Source: Larix kaempferi (taxonomy: Eukaryota > Streptophyta > Pinopsida > Pinales > Pinaceae). From it: a stretch of 64,000 nt of DNA. Shown in pieces: positions 21,189 through 32,985 of this stretch (positions are counted from its first letter, which is position 1; every line of letters starts with the position of its first letter). Location of the stretch: NCBI GenBank assembly GCA_027924585.1, contig BSBM01000186.1, forward strand, positions 434,001 to 498,000. Reading direction: 5' to 3'. Under the pieces are notes generated by a model. It did no database searches. It worked only from the letters and a program-made list of their open reading frames with translations, and was not told the origin of the DNA. The position numbers were made by a program, and so were the translations under genes.

Positions 21189-24100
21189 TGTTATCACCTA
21201 AACTGTAGTTACCCCTATGGAAAAGATCCAGTCATGGATGGCAATAGCGAAGGGCAACTTGAAAGGTGCAACCACGATCACCTCGACCTCCAATGTATAT
21301 GGTTGTCACGCCAGTCGAGGCAACCTTCACTTTATGTTATCTAGCCCAGACAACAAAGGGGGAGACCCGATCTACCCCCGACAGGAGAGATCAAAACCAA
21401 GACACCAAATCAGGGTATTTCCAAGTGAAGTTAGGTGTATGGTTTATCCTAGACCTAAGGATGAAGTCACAAGTCAAGTGAGGGGTTCAATAGATGTAGC
21501 TTTGGTTCATAGTTGATGTGAGAGTGACTTACAATGTTTAAAGTGAGATCTAGGGCTAGCGTACTAGGTCAATGTCAAAAGATCCACTGCCTTGGGAACC
21601 GTGTCCACTGCAGGGTTGTTTAGGGGTCAGACTGGGGCTAACTAGTACATGAGAAATCTTGACCATAGTCCATGATGTCCTCAAAGGTATAGTTCACCAT
21701 GCAAAAGTCAAACCACAAGTCAATCCAACAATCTAGGAGAGTGGGTTGACTTGGAGATAAACCAGTGCCTTGGGAATTGGGAAGTGGAGTCAAAGTAGGG
21801 TTGACTTTATGGTTTAGGACTCCTACAACATGAGATAAGTGGACAGTATAGGCCTTGATGGATAAATGTGTCTAGATCTAGGTTTGACCCAAGTGGACCA
21901 CAATCCCTAAAAACAAGGAATGCAATCCCCAAGGCAAGATTTGACAAAGTGACAGTCTAGACCTAGGTTTTGAATTATTCTGAATCCGGATCTGCAAAAA
22001 TCTCAAGTACCCAGTTCCTCGAAGTGAGTGAACTCACTTCTCCAAGGTGGTGCGACTTTCCCTAAGGAGGCTTGAATCGGGGTTTAGGTGGGTCAAATCA
22101 TGTCGGATGGCATCCAAACTTTAGATCCGGGTAGATCAGTCAAGTAGGGATATGGATCTATAATTTTGTGACAATCCACCGATTAGATCTTTGTAGATCT
22201 GAGTTTTAGTGTTCCAAGTGGTCCAAAATGGGGATTAAATCCCTTAAAATGTGGAATGGGGCCCACAAGGTGATTTTCAAGAAAGGGACAACCTGGGTGT
22301 ATGTTATTTGATGTGTAGATGTCAAATCAAGTGAAATCTCAAACACCCATCGCTTAGATCTAGGTCAACCTGCTCAAATGGTGAAGTGCGCCTTCCTTGG
22401 GAGAAGCTAGGTTGGCTTGGGAGAGGGATCAAACGGGAGCCAATCCACACCAAACTATAGATCCGGGATGCCGTGGATGCTATAGAGGTGGGTTTTCAAT
22501 ATCATGCCCAACAACCCACTAGATCTTGGTAGATCTGACAAAATGTAAAATAGGGGTTTTGAAGTATTTAGGGTTTTAACAATTTATGAATTATGTCAAT
22601 GGATTGGATAAAGGAAAGAGAAACAAACCTGTGGATCTTACCTGGATAACCTTGTAGATGCCTTGATGATGATGATCTATACAATCCCGATCAATTTGGA
22701 AGCTTTGAGGTAGTCTCTATGCAAATCGATTTAGTCCAAGAAGCCAATGCGCCCTCTCTCCTGCACAACAAACGTCAACAATATCAGATTTGATGCATCA
22801 AGAGATAAGACTAATGCCACAAAAGAAGTAACAGAAAGATAGCATAGATCACAATGATACTAATGATAACCCCCTGATACAAGCGAATGCCAAGAAAGTC
22901 GATTTGAAGAAGCCTTGCAAAATCGCCCTTGTTGAAGTCGCCCTCCTGTAGACAAACAATGATTTCCAAACAAAGATAGATCTTACCACAATTTCCAAAT
23001 GCTAGGTTGCAATAGACTTTCCAATCACCATCTAAGAACACCAGATGCAAAGGAGACCACAAGAATTTCCACAAGAATATTTTTCTATACCAATAATCCA
23101 AGAGCCAAAGACCCTTTACAATGAGAGGCTCTCTCCTTTAAATAGGAAGGAGAGGCACCAAAACCCTAACCACTTTTTGAATGAGTGGCTAAGATTAAAA
23201 GATACAAATGTCTAATCAATGGTTGAGATGAGCTCAACAACATAATACATGGATCACACATAAAATATAACATAAGTGGACAAAGTCGCCCTAGGAGAGG
23301 GGAATCCCACCAAATCATGATGACAAAATATCATAAGAGGCTCATGGTGGGTCCAAGGGGTAATTTTATCCCTCCTTGGTCAATCCCCATAGCACAATAA
23401 CCAATAAATAATCATGAAAGTACCAAATCGTGCCTCCAAGGTGAAGTCGTGGTCCTCCAAGGTGAAGTCGTGGTCCTCAAAAGACCCAAAAGATCCACAG
23501 AAAGTGCCATAAGTGATGGATGCGGGCTCCGATGAAGCTGAAACTGCAGGAGGAGGTGTGGAAGGTCCCGATCTATCATCACTGATCATCCCATGCCATA
23601 ACTTTGCCTCAGTAGCCCAAATCGATTTCCTCAATAGCCATTTCTACCAATCCTGAACTGCCTCGGGAAACGTGAAACTGCCCAAACTGCCTCCTGGAGT
23701 GATGGCGCTGTCAAGGTGAGGGTACCAATGTGTCCGGGAGGGGGGTAATATGGTAAAAACAAGTGGCTGGACCACCCCCTCCATCATCAGCGCCCTAGGT
23801 CAACCAGATAAAAGTCATCTCTGCTCCGACAGGGCCTCCAACAGACCAAAACTGCACTAGGACAGCCTACTGAGGCTAAATCATCACTGTAAGTGCCCGG
23901 AACTGAAAACAAACTGTCCCATTGGACTCAGAAGGTCCAAATCCATCCAAGATGTGTACTCATACACCATATGAATCTCTGCATGATCAAGATAAATATC
24001 CAATGTATCGGAACAAGGCCAATAATAATGATCTGTAAATGACCAAACACTGCTGTATCCCAAGAATCATCATCATAACCCTGTAGCTGCTGCATAGAAT

Positions 24101-25712
24101 CATCCTGTATGTGTACATGGACCATATATCATCTATCCATATCATCATAAGGTCCAACATCTCATGTCCCATGGTCCTCCATGGTCAAACTAGGTCTAAC
24201 CAAGACCAAATACAACTCAGACTATCATCCATAGCTGCTGCAAGGTGTCAAGGTCAATACATGCTTTACAATTTATTCAAATAGCTTCTATAACACAGAG
24301 TAATCATGACTGGCGATCTAAATCCAAATATATAGTGTCGTTAGTTATTATTATTACTCAGACTAGACTTTCAGGATCATACTCACTTCATAGTTGTGAT
24401 CAATTTGCTAGTGAAGGGTGAAGGCTGAAATAAATGGCTAGGCTAAGGGATGACTTGACTAACTTGACTTTGTGACACTTTGGCAAGGGAAAGGGAATAC
24501 ACACCATAGTATATACTGAATGAGCAATAACACAGGGAATGGCGGTGTCTCACAAATGGATGAGTTGTTTAAAGAGGGTTTATTCACCTTCACAGATGCG
24601 CACAATCCATAATACAAGCAAGGCCAGCAATTGTTTAGATATAACATTTAAGTTCCATTGCTTTTTGGGCCTGAGGTTTCCATAGCCTTGATCTATGTGT
24701 GTTTACAAACACATTGCATAGATTTACATTTATTTTTAGGCTTTCTGCTGCAGGTGTGTTTTTAAGGCACTTGTTTACCTGAGCACTTCTAGGTGTGTCA
24801 TGGACAGCTTGTTTACCTAGGTATTTATTTTTCCAAAAGATATAATATTTTATTTTTCATGGCCATTTTCATTTGGCATTTCTTTCATATACAAGATATA
24901 GCATTTGATTTTTCCAGATTTTGTATTGATGGCAGCACTAAAAGTTTCAGGTTTAGCCAACACAACTTTAGTGACTAGGAGGAATTCTCAAGGAACTCCA
25001 ACTCACCATAGGTAAGTTTTGTCACCAACTCAGAGCCGAGACACAATAAACAGGGAAGCTCATCCAGTACAGAGGCTACAGTGGGGAAAGGTCCTCCATG
25101 TCACTAGTCAAGTAGCAAATCAAGGTAATAATCTAAAAGGTAGGCCACGGATGGATGAAGACAATGAAAAGATGAAGCCAACACTAGCAAGCCATAGTAT
25201 GGTGTAATGATCACCTCTATTCTCCCTAAGGAGGGTATGTACCAATGAGTATGAATAGTGAACTTCTAAGTCTGAGTAGGGACAGTAATATATATATAAT
25301 AGGTCAACCAGGTCCAAATATCTATATGATCGCCAGATCATGACACTAAGTGCTAAGACATGCTATAAGAATAAGTATAAAAGCAATCTAACCATAACAC
25401 AATAGTATACCTGCTGAGTCATATACCTGAAAGCTCATCAACTTGTACCATCATCTGTCCTCTGAGACTGCTGCTGTAACTCTGGGCACTACTGTCTGCT
25501 CTGTACCAATGGCATAATGGCTATATCGGGCATCTCTCTGAGTGTCCTGAAACTCAGTCATGGCATGGGGAATATAACTGCTGTCCACAATCTGATAATG
25601 ATCCAATATAAATGCTCATCTCGTCGTCTCAAATGCAAGGGAAATGGCTGAATAGTGTACTGGCATGAGAAAAATAATGTATGGTAGCCCGGCTACTATA
25701 TATGTGATAACA
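21189..25712 (-). repeat. 5' LTR of the gypsy element (4524 bp)
   Basis: It is the partner of 12468-16992, with the same TGTTATC...GATAACA ends and full-length identity apart from about six differences. The corresponding TATTTAAA box lies near 23138-23145 on the minus strand and would start the element's RNA. Confidence 0.95.
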
Positions 25713-26106
25713 AGTACTTAGCATACTCTTTCAAGGATGATACACTTCCCAGGAATGTCAAGAATGATTCTTAACTCAAAATACTCAAGTGAATATTGTG
25801 AGAGAAATAGAGCAATTGGGGTTGCTTTTATAGCTTTCTTAGGGGTTTAGGGTTATCTAGAACCTTCCCTAATCAACCAACTTTTTTATTTTATTTTTTT
25901 AAATTTAAAAAATAGCCTCTTAAGTGTCATTGTATAGTTTTGTACTAAACCGGTCAAAACCGGGAAAACCGGCCGGAACCGATCAGAACTGGCCGGTTCC
26001 GTGCGAACACGGAATCGATCATTTCCGGTTTGAGACACCGGTTTGAACCGTTGAGGCCTCTGAACCGACCGGTTTTGCCAGAACCGGTCTGGTTTTTGTA
26101 ACATTC

Positions 26107-26300
26107 GCTCGAAGTAGAAGATGCATTTCCTTGCAGTACTCAGAAACATCCAAGGCATATCATATTTATGATAAGGTAAACAAGAAGATTGTTGTTTCCA
26201 GAGATGTCATTTTTCTTGAAACTAATAAAAATGACCAGTCTATTGAAATACAACTTAATCGTCTAGATATATTTGCCCATCTAAAGACATTATGAAGTTG
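26107..26300 (+). pseudogene. continuation of copia integrase C-terminal region
   Basis: Starting with the duplicated target bases, the frame reads SETSKAYHIYDKVNKKIV and SRDVIFLE, the usual copia segment after the integrase core. It picks up exactly where the frame at 12012 was broken. It ends at a stop near 26294, and a short duplicated G-rich segment (GAAGGGGGGATCCCTATC twice, about 26320-26370) follows. Confidence 0.82.
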
Positions 26301-29265
26301 ATAATGAAATTCCAAATCTTGAAGGGGGGATCCCTATCTTGGACCAATCTTTGAAGGGGGGATCCCTATCACCGTGGCCATGGTATCGAAGTGGTGCCCA
26401 GGAGACATAAAACGAAGTGTTGACCCAAACAACTCATTATGTCGACGATTCTAAACTATGTCAAGAGGGTAAAAAATCAAAGTCTTGGTGGAGGACAGTG
26501 CATCGCGAATGAAGGCCTGCCAAGTGTCTTCCACATGCAACCCTACCAAAACGAGGGTTTGGTCTGTCCGAGAACATTTGTAACTGTTGGTCTTGGCGGT
26601 GGAGGCTTGGCCTCTCGGCCGCCTCTTTGGTTGAGATACCTTGGGCGTCGTGGGGAATGAAAGAACTACACCCACCAGTTATGTCGCCGCTGCCAGCACG
26701 CAGGTGGACTTCTAACCTACAGGTAATGCACCGCTCCTTCAATTTCTGCTATTAAAAGTTTAGTTACTGTCTTGACATTGGTTTAAAACTTTTCAATTAA
26801 CTAAGGGTTTAAACAATTCGTGGGTGGATTGCTGGTAGTGCCTTGTCTACATCATGGGGGAAAGGCAACTGGGAAGAAGGCGTTTCGGGCTCACCGGTAA
26901 GCTTCGGTGGCAACCTTTGTCTCCCTGGTCAGTGGTGTTTGGGCATTTAAAAGGTTGATGGCTCCAACTGTGGAAGTCTTGAGGTGATAAGTGGCTGGCT
27001 GTGGCCTTTGGCTAGGATGGACAGGCCGTCCCCTTTTGGTTTCCTTTTGGGTGAAGGGTTTCAGAGATGTAACACTGCGGGACTGTGTTTTTACAAACTT
27101 TTATTTGAAAAGTAAAACCTTTGAGGGTGGAGAACTCGCCCCTCCAGCGCAGTAACCTGCGAATGTAAATCTCATAAATTTATTAAGAATTTGTTTTTCG
27201 AATCTATGATACTGGTTATGTAACTTGATTTTGTGTGAACTATTAAATGTTTGGCTTTTCATTGTAATGCTTTTCCCCAACGCTGGATTCTCTGCATGTT
27301 TGAAAAATGTTGGACCATAAGGCTTCACTGTTTGTGTTGTGCGAAAACTGTGAAAATGGAAGCCATAAGGCTCCTTAAGGTGCGGCGTTGTTGCGTCTAC
27401 AGAAAACACATCGTTTTCAAAGAAATGTGCAGAGGGTTTCTTTTTGTTACTTTGTATTTAACAATCCTATGGGTACCAAATGTTTATTTTGACTGTAAGC
27501 TTGGTTCTGAATAGCTAGGGTTCTGCCGAGGATAGGATTTCTATTTCAACAGAATGACTCCTGCTATAATTTATGTAAGTGCTTCGTTGCTGCATGAAAC
27601 TGAAGGCTAGGGCTTCAACGATGAGGGTTAGGGTCTCTAAGCTCGACTTAGCTTGTTTACATAAACGAATACCTATCCCACAGCTTTGTTTCGGTTGACT
27701 AAGATTCAAAAGTTATAAGTATAGGAAAAGATTATAATGTACTAGGTTTGAGAAAATTACGAAACCAGGTTTTCCGTCACCAGTATTCTGTTTTAGTAGC
27801 ACAAGCTTTATTTCGGTGTTCCAGCATAAATTCTGTAACACACTCTCTGTTTCTGTGTCAGATGCTTGGTTTCTGCGACAAGGACTTGATTTCAGTGTTA
27901 ACAGTATAGTTTCTGGTGCTACTCATCCTACCTGGGTGTAAAGGATTGATTTCGGTGGTTTTTCACTAAATATAATTGCAAAGATAAACAGTCTCAAGAT
28001 AACATTTTGATACTTGTTTTTTAAAAGAAAACTAAAGTAGTAGGTCCAAACACAGACTAGTTTAAATTTTGCTATTTTACTTCTGTTCTCTAAATTCTAT
28101 GTATCCAAGAGAACATTTGTGTAACTGTTAAAATGTGTATGCATGCAACTTGTAATTCTTATAGTCATGCATCAATATTCTTGTTTTCGGCAATATGAAT
28201 GAATTGGGTTTAAATGTACAGTAAAGTAGGAAATTTGCATGCATGTAACATACCATACATCTGCGTCTGTAACAGGGTCGATTTCTTAAACATATCTCAG
28301 TATTTAACTGAAATAACCTTGCACTGCACAATAATACTAACCCTAAAAGATATAAATAATTCTATCTCTAACTGAGTAAGAGTATACCTGTACTAGGGTA
28401 CACCATCTTATGGATGGCAGGAAAAATACAGGTAGTAGATATTCGAAAAGAATTTAAAATAGTGATTCAGATACAGATTAACTATCCTAGTTCAATACTT
28501 GCATTCATAAACAGTAAAAAAAATAACTTAATGGGATGCATAAGTTAAGCTGAACCTGTCAAATGATAGGGTGGACAAACACCCAAGGAGTATTGTTCCT
28601 CCCAACCTTTTTCCAGTAGAGCAACCAAGGTTGCTTGCCCTCCAGGACCCCCGAGCCTGTTCACTAAACCACCAGGAAGAAGAATCTGGTAGGATCCTGA
28701 CAATTTCTGGACTTCAGCAATCAAACAGACTTGCTGCAATCCTTCTAGGCTACACTCTGCAGTGATATCCAGCAGACTTACTCCTGTAAATCCTTCTCTA
28801 GCTAACCCTAATCGAACCTCCTATGGGCTCAGTTCTAACACCATAGGGTAAATCAATTCCTCTTTGGGAAATTCGAGCCCCCTGCTCAAGTTCGATTTCT
28901 TCTTTTAAAGAGTGCCTAGGTCTTGTGTGGTCAGTTTCATAATAATGAGCCAACAGCTTAGCCTCCACCACCCTGGGGAGTTATGACCAAAATTTTAGGG
29001 TAGTTGCCTCATGGCAACAGCTAGGAATTTATTGCAGATGTTGCCACTTGTCCTTTGCCTCCTATAACAGATTCCATTCCTCCTAGTGGGCTAGTGAACA
29101 CTCTTCAACAACCTCCTTGAGTTAATGTCTCCTATTTTTATTTATTAAATAATAATAGTATTCAATTACAGTCATCCATGACCACCTTGGGTCATTTAAT
29201 ACAAAACTTTATAATAAAAATTTATCATAATGTTTTTCTCAAACATAATTATTTTGAAGTACTAG
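26301..29265. other. unassigned sequence, no recognisable gene
   Basis: It has only short open frames on both strands, and none matches a family I know. 26440-27150 is comparatively GC-rich and 27150-28540 is AT-rich. 28545-29170 has a composition reminiscent of a minus-strand LTR but lacks a definable edge or primer-binding site. Confidence 0.4.
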
Positions 29266-30679
29266 GTAGGTTACAAGCAGCATCGGGCAAACATTCTTCC
29301 AGATTGGTCATGTGATTTGACCAAGGGAAAATGATACATTCGTGAGAGGTGAATGGCCCAGGCGCATTCTTTATCTAGATAGCCATGTTGATTTGGCTAG
29401 GAGTGAAAGACTCAAGATGAAGATTGAGAACATTCTCACCAAGCAAGCTGGGTGTGATGCAAAATGTCTCCCTCGCTAAGAGGGAGTGTTGATGTTTCTC
29501 CAGGGTGTAGCATCGGGCAGACATTCTACCAAATTGGTCATGTGATTTGAGCAAGGAGAATGATACATTCACTCATGGGAAATGGCCATGTGATTTGGTT
29601 AGTGGTGAATGGCTCCGGGAGTCCAACATAACCTTGATTAGCCATGTGATTTGGCTAGGTGTGAATAAGGCTTGAGGTGCTTGCACAACCTTGTTTAGTC
29701 ATGTGCTTTGGCTAAGTGTGAATAAGGCTCGAGGTGACATTGCATACTCGGTGAGGGAGTGCTCTGTGAGGGAGTGATCTATTCTATATTAAATTGTTTG
29801 ACTTTTTTATTTGATAGGGGCTTTCATCCTTTCATCCCCTTGTGGAATATAAAAGTCTAGTCTAATGTTGAATTGACATGTGAAGAAGTGTCTAGGACTT
29901 CTTAGTGGGTCTATTCAACATTAGAACTCTATGTGTGAATAGATATGCATGCGAGGAGAATAATAACATCATGGACAACTTTTCTAGCAAGAAGAAATAA
30001 CCAAGAAGACAAGTGAACCATTGAAGAAGTCCTAGATAGCATTGAAGAAGCCCCATGGAAGATCGAAGACAGAAAGTACAAGTTGGTCTTGAAGATAAAA
30101 TGAAAAATGAAAACAAAAAGACAAGTCGGCCCCATAGGAGAAAAATCAATGACTTGAAGTGTATATAAATAAGTAGCTAACATTTCATTATCAAAAAGCA
30201 GCTAACACAACTCAGCATCTCCTCCCAGCTAATGCCCACTTTCCAAGAAGGCCTAGCAAAGGCACAAGGAGCTAATTTATGGGGTTATTTTCTTCTCTAG
30301 AGGTTCTCTACCCTTCCTAGGATTTCCTCATGAAAGAGAATGCACTTGTTGATCTAGGGTTTCTTCATTAAGGGCACATTCTATGTGCTAGGATTTCTCT
30401 TCATGGTGATGATGTACTTGTAATATTGGACTGATTTCTTCTAAGAAAAGTTGTTGGGTTTTCTCCCAAGGATGGGTTTCCCAGGGTACAAATTTTGTGT
30501 CTACTGTGCATGGCTGTGTTTCTATGATATTTTGTTTCCGCTGCAATTTGAAGTTGAAATTTTCAATGTCTAATTATTCAATGAAAATAGTGAGATGAAA
30601 TGAATGTTTGAAATCATTAGGAAATAATTTTCAAGATCTGAAAATTGCATATCCACTGCTATAAGAGAATTATTCAACA
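29266..30679 (+). mobile_element. 3' end of a copia element with its LTR
   Basis: A polypurine tract (AAGAGGGAG, about 29478-29486) directly precedes an LTR that starts TGTTGATG and ends TTCAACA. The roughly 200 bp before it (29275-29345) contain a diverged copy of the first part of the LTR (ATCGGGC, ACATTCT, ATTGGTCATGTGATTTG). No coding sequence of this element survives in the window. Confidence 0.7.
29487..30679 (+). repeat. copia LTR, 1193 bp
   Basis: The inverted ends TGTTGA/TCAACA, a TATA box (TATATAAATA, about 30163-30172) and the adjacent polypurine tract support LTR status and plus orientation. Short GCCATGTGATTTGGCTA-type repeats occur in U3 (29570-29730). It abuts a LINE at its right end. 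Confidence 0.72.
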
Positions 30680-30723
30680 TGGGATTGCCTCGATCAAAGT
30701 GACCCAACGATATTCCTTTTCTT

Positions 30724-31518
30724 AAATTTGAGGGGTAATGGGGGCTCCCATAAAAAAATGGCCCTCAAAAGATTATTTGTACAATGTAAACCCGAAATAC
30801 TCTTAATTCAAGAAACAATGAATGAAGTGGGGAAAGCCTAAGGCATTTTAAAAGGAAATATGAATGGTTGGAACTTCAGCTCTCTGGACTCAAATGGGAA
30901 AATCTAGGGGTATGATATCAAGTTGGAACAATGCTTTTTCTCTTACAAACTCCTCTATTTTAAATGCAGGTCTTCATTCCAAATTATAACCAAAGGAGCT
31001 TGGGAAAACCTTTTCTATAATCAATTTATATGGGCCATATGAGGATAAAAATCTTTCTGGGAAAAAAATTCTCTCAATATATTCTCAAAAAGGACAATAT
31101 TGTCATAGGTGGGGACCTCAATTTTACTACAAAATCAAGTGAGATATGGGGGCAAAATGCCAGGACAGACCCTCAGGTTGATTACTTGTCTCACAAGTTT
31201 AAGGATGTGAGTTATGTGATGTGTGGCCTTTAAAACTAGTCCCACTAGGTGGAACTTAAAAACTAGAGAAGACAAGTGTCAAAGAGATAGGACAAGTTTA
31301 TAATGCCAGAAAGAGTCATAGAGGAAGCTAATAGATTAAAAACCTGGGTGGGGGATGGAAGAGAATCCGATCATCTCCAGATACTTCTTCACATAATGAA
31401 GGATGAGAATAAGCTATCAAGGCCTTTTAAGTTTAACCCTAGGTGGAGAAAGGATGAAGATTTTAAAGGATTGGTCAATCAAACTTGGAGAAGGTATGAT
31501 CCTATAAATGGAAACTAA
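30724..31518 (+). pseudogene. LINE endonuclease domain, decayed
   Basis: Frames at 30724-30830, 31030-31233 and 31303-31518 carry the apurinic-type endonuclease pattern: LLIQETMNE near 30795-30820, IGGDLNFT near 31105-31128 and SDHLQ near 31369-31383. This enzyme nicks target DNA to prime reverse transcription. The pieces are in different frames, with stops between. Confidence 0.8.
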
Positions 31519-32039
31519 CAATGTTTCAATTTGTTGAAAACCTAAAATTGGTTTAAAAGAAGATTTCAGATTGGGCAAAATAAAGTTTAATAATTCCCAA
31601 AAAGAGCTTTTAGAAGTGGAGTCTTGATTCCTTGAATAGAATATTTATTTAGCAAAAACACAGAAGGCATCTTTTCAGAGGAAGAAAGAGAGAACTTACA
31701 TTTTTAGAGGAGAAAAAGAAAAAGTTATTGGAATGGGAAGAAGCAAAGTGAAGAATGAAGAGTCAGCGAATCTAGTTAGCAGACGGAGATGAAAATACCA
31801 AGTTTTTGCATGACTATGTCAAGCACAAAAAAAATATTAATGCAATCTGGGGGATGAAGAATCGATAAGAAGGTTCCAAGGGATTATAAAATTGGGAGTA
31901 AGCCATTTTTAGCAGATCCAGAAAGAGACTTTATGGATCAACATAGAATTTTTTTTTTCCCTAGCTTCATGGACCAAGATCAAAACAACGGTATCATAGT
32001 TGAGGTCTCAAAAGAGGATGTCTTCATTTGGATTTTTCT

Positions 32040-32985
32040 CTTGTGACTAGGGTTTGCTCTTGTGGAGGAGACTTTGGAGATGATTATCACATTCATATAT
32101 TTTCATTCACTCACTTGTATTCACTCTTGCAATGAGATGCGATATAGAGAGGAGTGTGCACTAGCCCCCCCCCCCCTTCTCTCTGTCTCTAAAGTCTTGA
32201 CTTGTACTAAATCCCTCTCGCTCTTGAGGCACTATGGTTTGTGTCTTCTTGGAGTACCTTGGAGCATCTCGGAAGAGGTATAGGATAAGGATTTATCCAT
32301 TCCCGTTTGGAGAATAGAGTTTTGTGATAAAAGTCAAAACCTTAGGGTGGATTTGTGAATAAAAAACGAGAGGACATCTTGCCTTGAAGGATGTGTTGGG
32401 GTGAGTCTTGCATATTGGAGCTCCTTGGTTGAGCTGGTGTTTGTTGATTTACCCTAGCTAGGATTTTGCAGAGCTAGTGGGCTTTGTACTAGCCTTGAGA
32501 TAAGGCTATGGTATGTACGTGTACTACAGCTTGAGCATATTAATGAAGTTTCTAGTTGTCCAAAACTTATTTGATTTTCAGATTTGATTTTCACCCATAT
32601 ATGTTCTTTATGCATTGTTATTTACAGTCATAAATTGGTTTGACAAGTAAAAGGACAATCTGTTGAGTGATTTGATATTTTATTAAATAATACAAGGGGA
32701 TAAGTTGTTATACTGCTATTATACTGTTGTTATTACCACTGTAAAAGTGAATTTTCATGTCTGATTTTTGTGTGGGATAAGTTGATCTAGAGGGCTGGAT
32801 AGTATCCAAGTTGTTTGGTATTTCTGCTTGGATTACCAAGAAGTTTGTGTTGTTTGGAAGTGAAATATTGTACTCTTTCCACTGGTGTTTTGTATCTTAT
32901 CATATAGTGGCCCTTATTATGAAAATTCATAGGGCTAAGATCTGAAATTCATAGGCTTAAAGGTGGAATTTCTGTTTTGCACTAA
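32040..32985. other. unclassified insertion or replacement inside the LINE
   Basis: The LINE frame fades near VEVSKEDVF (about 32000-32030) and resumes near KSKSAEISTLEDYRP (about 32983-33030). The sequence between has no LINE similarity and contains a 12-base C run at 32165-32176. No inverted or direct terminal repeats were obvious. Some LINE codons that should lie between the two edges are missing, so it is not a simple insertion. Confidence 0.45.

Larger units (their letters stand above)
12468..25712 (-). mobile_element. young non-autonomous Ty3/gypsy element with 4.5-kb LTRs
   Basis: Two almost identical LTRs (12468-16992 and 21189-25712) enclose a 4.2-kb interior. A tRNA-Asp-type primer-binding site next to the right LTR sets the minus orientation. 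The interior has one long open frame with Gag, protease and an integrase C-terminal tail, and no reverse transcriptase, RNase H or integrase core. The flanks are GGTAC and AGTAC, a 5-bp target duplication with one mismatch (or a 4-bp GTAC). The element sits inside the small DNA transposon at 12013-26106. It resembles the large-retrotransposon-derivative and Gag-only non-autonomous classes described in plants. Confidence 0.93.
12013..26106. mobile_element. small inverted-repeat DNA transposon split by a gypsy element
   Basis: The left end starts ATGTTACAAAAACC (12013) and the right end finishes with its complement GGTTTTTGTAACAT plus TC (26106). Direct repeats GCTCGAAGTA (12003-12012 and 26107-26116) flank it. 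Without the gypsy insertion the element is only about 0.85 kb and encodes nothing, so it is non-autonomous. Both ends are packed with CCGGTT/AACCGG motifs (12028-12105 and 25945-26095), and the interior is AT-rich with a TA microsatellite at about 12131-12149. The 10-bp target duplication favours a Mutator-like element; the subterminal repeats would also fit hAT. The superfamily is unresolved. Confidence 0.75.
9936..26300 (+). mobile_element. Ty1/copia element interrupted by nested insertions
   Basis: Plus-strand Gag, protease and integrase are recognisable from 9936 to 12012. The reading then stops at an inverted-repeat element and resumes in the same codon register at 26107, continuing to about 26300. 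A 10-bp target duplication (GCTCGAAGTA) flanks the insertion. Reverse transcriptase and RNase H are missing beyond 26300, so the element was also truncated on its 3' side. Stops and a frameshift in gag show that it is inactive. Confidence 0.85.

Noticed and set aside
32165-32176. 12-base C run as a regulatory or G-quadruplex signal
   Set aside because: A single homopolymer in decayed sequence; no series of G runs that could form a quadruplex.
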